This document shows, piece after piece, positions 59,601 to 64,000 of a stretch of DNA of 64,000 bases. The stretch covers positions 26,490,211 through 26,554,210 of the forward strand of contig CM075104.1 of NCBI GenBank assembly GCA_037576195.1. The letters are read 5' to 3'. Numbering within the stretch: position 1 is the first letter of the stretch; each line of letters starts with the position of its first letter. The notes beneath the pieces are model-generated. The model had not been told where the DNA came from. It worked only from the letters and a program-made list of their open reading frames with translations, and made no database searches. The position numbers and the translations under genes were made by a program. This DNA is from Phytoseiulus persimilis (lineage: Eukaryota; Arthropoda; Arachnida; Mesostigmata; Phytoseiidae).

Positions 59601-62600
59601 GCCGATGAATCCAAACTGTTCCACTGAAGATTGGATGATTGGGACGAAACTGGAACTCTAAGGTAGCGGCTGCCCTCCAGACGACAAACGATCCGACTTT
59701 AGATGATAGGGGCCGACATTTGAACGGGAATTCCACGGATGGGATCGATGAATATCTCGAATCGAATGAACGGAATGATTGGAGGATGCGCCCTCGGAAG
59801 TTCTAATGGAGTTCGGAGCCGAGTTTCCCAGCCGTACCCGTAGTGCACATTCTCGTAATTTTGAGACGCCGTGTGCCAACTGACCCTCATTGCCAAGTTT
59901 CTGTCACGGGTCTACCGAATACTGCCATCCTGAGCGCAGTGCGGAATGGTTTCAGCTTCCTTTAATCTCTATCATACTGGAGAAGACCTCCAAGAGAGCG
60001 CTCGCTCGGAATTGAAAACAGCATCCGCACCCTATCATCTCCAATTGAGGCGAATCCGAAGTAGATGCGAGGGTTTGCTCTGTTTCATTTTTCCTAACTT
60101 GTGTTCCTGTCCAGCATACGGCAACCTCATTCAGGATGGAGAACGTGAATAGCAGAGCTCGGATGAGATTGAGCCCTCGCAAAAACGCCGGAAACCAGGG
60201 TCGCCGAAGTCACTGAAGAACTGTTCTGAACGTTGCTGATATCGGCATTCAGCTTGAAACCCGAAGCCATTAAAATGGAGAACAAGGAGTCTGGCCTCAT
60301 GTGAATCATAGAGGACCCCAGTAATTATGGCTCGAATGAATTTGGATCGATCGTACGATGGAACGAGCAGAATCCAACCCAGAGTCGAAAGACTGGACTT
60401 CACGAAGCGATCATGGTCTGAGATGTGTGAGAAGACGGCATTTCCGATGGTTTCGGCCGAAGACCGCACTTTGAACGCGGTTCTGCTTTCAGAGCCGTTG
60501 GGTTTCATGGAGTTCCTCGGCCGCTTGCTCACCCAGTCGACGAACAGCTCGCAAACAGTTGAACTGGAACTCCTCAGAGCATTCTTCATCCGAAAGGAGT
60601 CAAAAGGTCAACTTATTCTCTCATCCGAACCGAAGAGCAAACCAGTGAACACGTTTACGCGTCAACTCGTTCATCGCCTCGTTGTTCGAGGAAGACATAA
60701 CGGGGTCATCGTCGGTCTCATGTTGTTCCTTTTTCTCTGCGTGCTGTTGGAGCAATGCGCAACGCCTCTTTCGTTTAATCGAATGTCAATCAAGCATACA
60801 TCAAAATTCTGCTGCCGTCGCTGCTCCTGCCACCGAGCGGCACAACGCCGGACTGAACCACCTCCAACCTCACGACACACATATCAACTTCGATGATACG
60901 TTCCTCAAATTGGAAATCAACGAGACCCCATCAAAAAAGCTATTCGTGCTAGTCTGACAACTACGCTGACGGAGGTAGACTGACGCTGATATGCTGTCCA
61001 ACATGTTCTAGAATCGGTTTGTCGGGTCCGACAGCGAAATTACATTTCGCACTGTTTGCCAAAGATTTTGATGAGATTCAAAACGAGACTTCAGAACTCG
61101 TTTCTCTCTGTGGTTGTGGAAGAATGTAGCGTGCTGTCGAATCTTGCGTCAAGCCAACATTTTCGCGAACATCAAAGCTCCTATCCGAATGATTTCGTTC
61201 TGCTGTGGACGTCCTTTGAAGCACTCCCGGTTATATATTTAGCTTCGGAGAAAATGTCCCCTCCCCGAACTCGTCGCAAAATGCTTGTCAACGATCCGGC
61301 ATCGAGCATTTCGATCAATCACAGATCTGCAGAATGCCCAGCAGCGAGTTCACATTTGATAGCGTCTCCTGCAATGTTAAATTTGCATTCGCTCCCAGCG
61401 CTCCAAAGCGCCCTATCATCAACTTGATACATGATCTGAAAGTGTGTAATTTTTCCTTGTTTTGCGTGATTTACTTTCTTTCTCCACCCATTAAGCGACG
61501 TGCCTCGCGCTTTCCCGAGAAACCCAGTTAACACCTTGTGTGGAAGGAACCCCACGAAGAACAGTGAAATGCGTGGAATGAACGGCTCTTCGATCGCACC
61601 ATATTTCCCGAAGGATGTTCATGGAACCGATCGAAAGTTTCGAACGGGGCCTCCGTGGGGAACTTCTCAACGCATCCTTGCTCTCCTGATTTGTTCCCGA
61701 GCACAGAACTCAGTTGCTCCCGAAGCACTGTCCCGGGGAATATTCGTGAGATCGAAAACAATTTCGATGCGAAACTGGGGATTTTTCTGAAAAGCAGAGA
61801 GCCTGGTTCAGGCGTTTCAACGACGTTCTCAATCACGCGGTAGGCACTGAAGGAAGACTGCATCAGGCTGGCTTTTGACGGGCCTCCTTTGCGTTGTTTT
61901 ATGATTCGTCTGTTCATCAAATTCTTCTTTCTTCTCGTGTTTCTGTGAAAAGAAACCGCGCGCTTCAATCGCCAAGATTGTATCTCTCTCCATATAAACG
62001 TGCCGTTGGAGCTTTGAGCTGTGGTGGATCGCGGTGCAAACTCACAGCCCCGATGTGCTGTATTCAGTTAACTGCAACACGAATAAAAACAACTTGGGGC
62101 TATGGTTCCGAAGTCTTTCCGAACCTTCGTTACAGTGAATCCTTTTCGCTCGGCAACTATCCGCCAGGAACGCGACGCCATCAGTGGGTTGGCGAGAGAA
62201 TGTGAGCACCGAGCGTTCGATTAGAAGGATCAAAGGAAAAGTTTAGCTTCTACAAAATTGGTTTCTGTTGCATTATCAGACGAAATTGGGCTGAGCTTCT
62301 GGTTGAGGGACACAGCCTCGATTCATTCAGTGCTGTCGATTAGATGTGGCTCCTGCTCCTTCCGCTGGTGGGTTTTGATGTAATTTTTTCCTCGCCATGA
62401 AACTCACAGACTCGCTGCGTCTTCGGCGAGCATCTTTCGGTTGGCTACCGGGAGTGGTCAAGGGTCCGTTCGTCGAGTCGGTCAGTCAGTTGCCTCGAGG
62501 CTTCTGTGCGTTCCTCTCAGCGCTCCCCGATTTGGTTTGACGTCTGCGGCCGATGACGTTTCGATCAAGTTCAGTAGTGAAGGAAGACAAAACATTTTGC

Positions 62601-63999
62601 GCCACTCCGTTGAACAACAGGCCTGTCGAGGGGACAGCGAGGGATTGCGAACACGCCAGCTAAAAGTTTCGATTCGTTTGAGAAGGACCTGATACGGGTT
62701 CGGGGTGTTCCGAATCCAGAGCATCGGAAACGCCAAAACTTGGCTCGAACTGTCGGTTGTACAGAACGTGAAGCTCGACCGGTCGCCAGTCTACACCTAG
62801 TCGAGCCGGCGAGCCGCAGAAACGACCGACGAACCGCCGTCGCAGTGCTCTAATGAAAATCGTGCTGCGGCAGTCCGGGCTGAGTTCAAAAGTGGGGACA
62901 GACTCGAAACTTCAAGAGCCGTGCAAAACGCCATTAACCGAAGATGAGCTGGTTTGTCGGACCCTGTGCGGGTCCGTCGGTCGGTCCGTGAGCTCGGCGA
63001 CAGACAGACACCGGGTCAGACTGGCCGACACAGAGAAGGTCCGTCCATCCGGTCGCCTGACCGAACGCGACCGAGGGACGCACCGACCCTGACGCACGTC
63101 CTCGTGCTCGTGATATATGCACAGTTTGGAGCATCGCTCAGCTATAATTCGATTAATTAGAGTAATCTATTCGCGTCCATTCGGCCGCCAGCTACGTTCG
63201 CTGCGCGGTGTTCTATAAGTGTGGGTGCGCGTATGTGCGCGCGCGCGCGCGACTGTAGATGAGTCCTAGGTCCGGGTAGGTTGGCAGGGAGGGAGGCGAC
63301 GGCGAGAGGCTGGATATTCGCCGTTATTCAATGTATGAAATGAACGCACTGGAAGTTGTCCTGAGTCCGGGTAAACGGTCGAGACCTCGACGTGTCGTCA
63401 AACCCAGAGCTCGCAGTAATTATTGTACTCGACGAGCGAATTCTCGGGAGGCAGTACACTCACGTAGTCCAAATACGGCTGGCTAAATTAGGGGAGCAAA
63501 CATACAATCGGGTGCCGACGCAGAGAGTCAGGCCAGAGGGGGACAGGCCGTCAGTCAGCCAGGCGGTCGGGCAGGCCTTTACAGATCCGACCGAGCACAG
63601 TCATCAACATAATGTTGAGCTGTGGGTCCATTTCTCAGTGGCCTGCCAAGCGAAATACGACCGAGCGAGCTGCCGGCCGGCATAATCGCTTCAATTACGT
63701 CTGGCCGCCGCCGCTGCAGCCATCCTCGTCGCTTTTTGAGAGCTGTACTCGGGCTACTGGGCGACGACCAATCCAATGTGGGAGGTTCTTTAGCTTCACT
63801 CGCACTGAGTTCAGACCGAAAACGGGAAGCCTCCGGGATGACGTTTCTTTAGCTGCTCTGAATACTGTTGTTGGTCATTTCATTGGAACACATCCAATCG
63901 TAGCTCATTGCTCCAGAAGCATAGCGAGCGCACGAGGTATGCGAGCATGACGTACGTTATGCCAGCTTCGGTTCGAGCCTGTACAGTCATCGGTGGCGG
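53677..63999. other. 10-kb stretch with no supported gene
   Basis: Many short frames overlap on both strands; none shows a domain I can defend. A frame at 57007-57198 contains AREQFLCHLMALHEWNSGEI and PKVVDVAGK, which faintly recalls an ARID start, but no acceptor, donor or second half was found. The 190-codon frame at 60327-60896 is matched by an equally open antisense frame and has no known motif. From about 62.8 kb on the DNA is rich in CpG and in GTCGGTCGGTCCGTG-like simple sequence, which may be upstream DNA of a gene beyond the window. Confidence 0.4.
63230..63252. repeat. (GC)n dinucleotide tract
   Basis: ATGTGCGCGCGCGCGCGCGA, an alternating purine-pyrimidine run in a CpG-rich stretch. 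Confidence 0.9.
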
Positions 64000-64000
64000 T

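Noticed and set aside
60327-60896. A 190-codon frame (+)
   Set aside because: An antisense frame over much of it is equally open, no motif is recognisable, and no gene context supports it.
63960-63990. A B-box-like GGTTCGAGCC suggesting a tRNA
   Set aside because: No A box or cloverleaf can be formed upstream within the right distance.

Overview
This is animal nuclear DNA. Every gene I can identify is a conserved metazoan gene, most are cut by short GT-AG introns, and the space between them is full of decayed eukaryotic transposons. Base composition is near 50% G+C, introns are often about 60-150 bp, and genes of 500-800 residues fit in 2-4 kb. From this I infer an arthropod with a compact genome, plausibly a mite (phytoseiid/mesostigmatan-like). 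The species call is inference; the gene calls rest on protein alignments made by eye from memory.

Layout. 1-10.3 kb has no recognised host gene. It holds a 45-bp satellite followed by a 16-bp satellite, a LINE tail, a broken reverse transcriptase, an inverted pair of dead DDE transposase fragments and a hAT MITE with an intact target-site duplication. 10.6-11.0 kb is a SLIRP-like RRM gene (+). 11.6-15.6 kb is PDXDC1 (-), divergent from a TBCD gene (+, 16.15-19.54 kb) that has no introns at all. TBCD converges on a long-chain acyl-CoA synthetase (-, 20.6-23.1 kb). 23.1-29.2 kb has no gene I recognise. 29.3-32.8 kb is GGCX (+, 11 exons), whose last long intron carries a fold-back array of the same 45-bp and 16-bp satellites. 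It converges on PRIM2 (-, 33.1-35.3 kb).

The most interesting part is 35.06-46.41 kb, a direct tandem segmental duplication. The unit contains PRIM2 exon 1, the shared PRIM2/PDRG1 promoter, PDRG1 and a six-exon CRYZ (quinone oxidoreductase). The copies decayed reciprocally. Copy A keeps PRIM2 but its PDRG1 lost the ATG and the poly(A) signal. Copy B keeps PDRG1 but has only an orphan PRIM2 exon 1 whose ATG became GTG. Both CRYZ copies are intact 329-codon genes. Copy B also took in a 2.7-kb block dominated by a defective Helitron, itself split by a 504-bp TIR element with a TCAG target-site duplication and a core of 45-bp satellite units.

48.97-53.68 kb encodes kindlin (FERMT, +, 9 exons, 673 aa). 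53.7-64 kb has no gene I can support; its last kilobases are rich in CpG and simple repeats.

The genes are unrelated housekeeping functions (mitochondrial RNA binding, tubulin folding, fatty-acid activation, vitamin-K-dependent carboxylation, DNA priming, prefoldin-like chaperone, quinone reduction, integrin activation). They are linked by head-to-head or tail-to-tail layout rather than by pathway. I found no tRNA, rRNA or CRISPR array.
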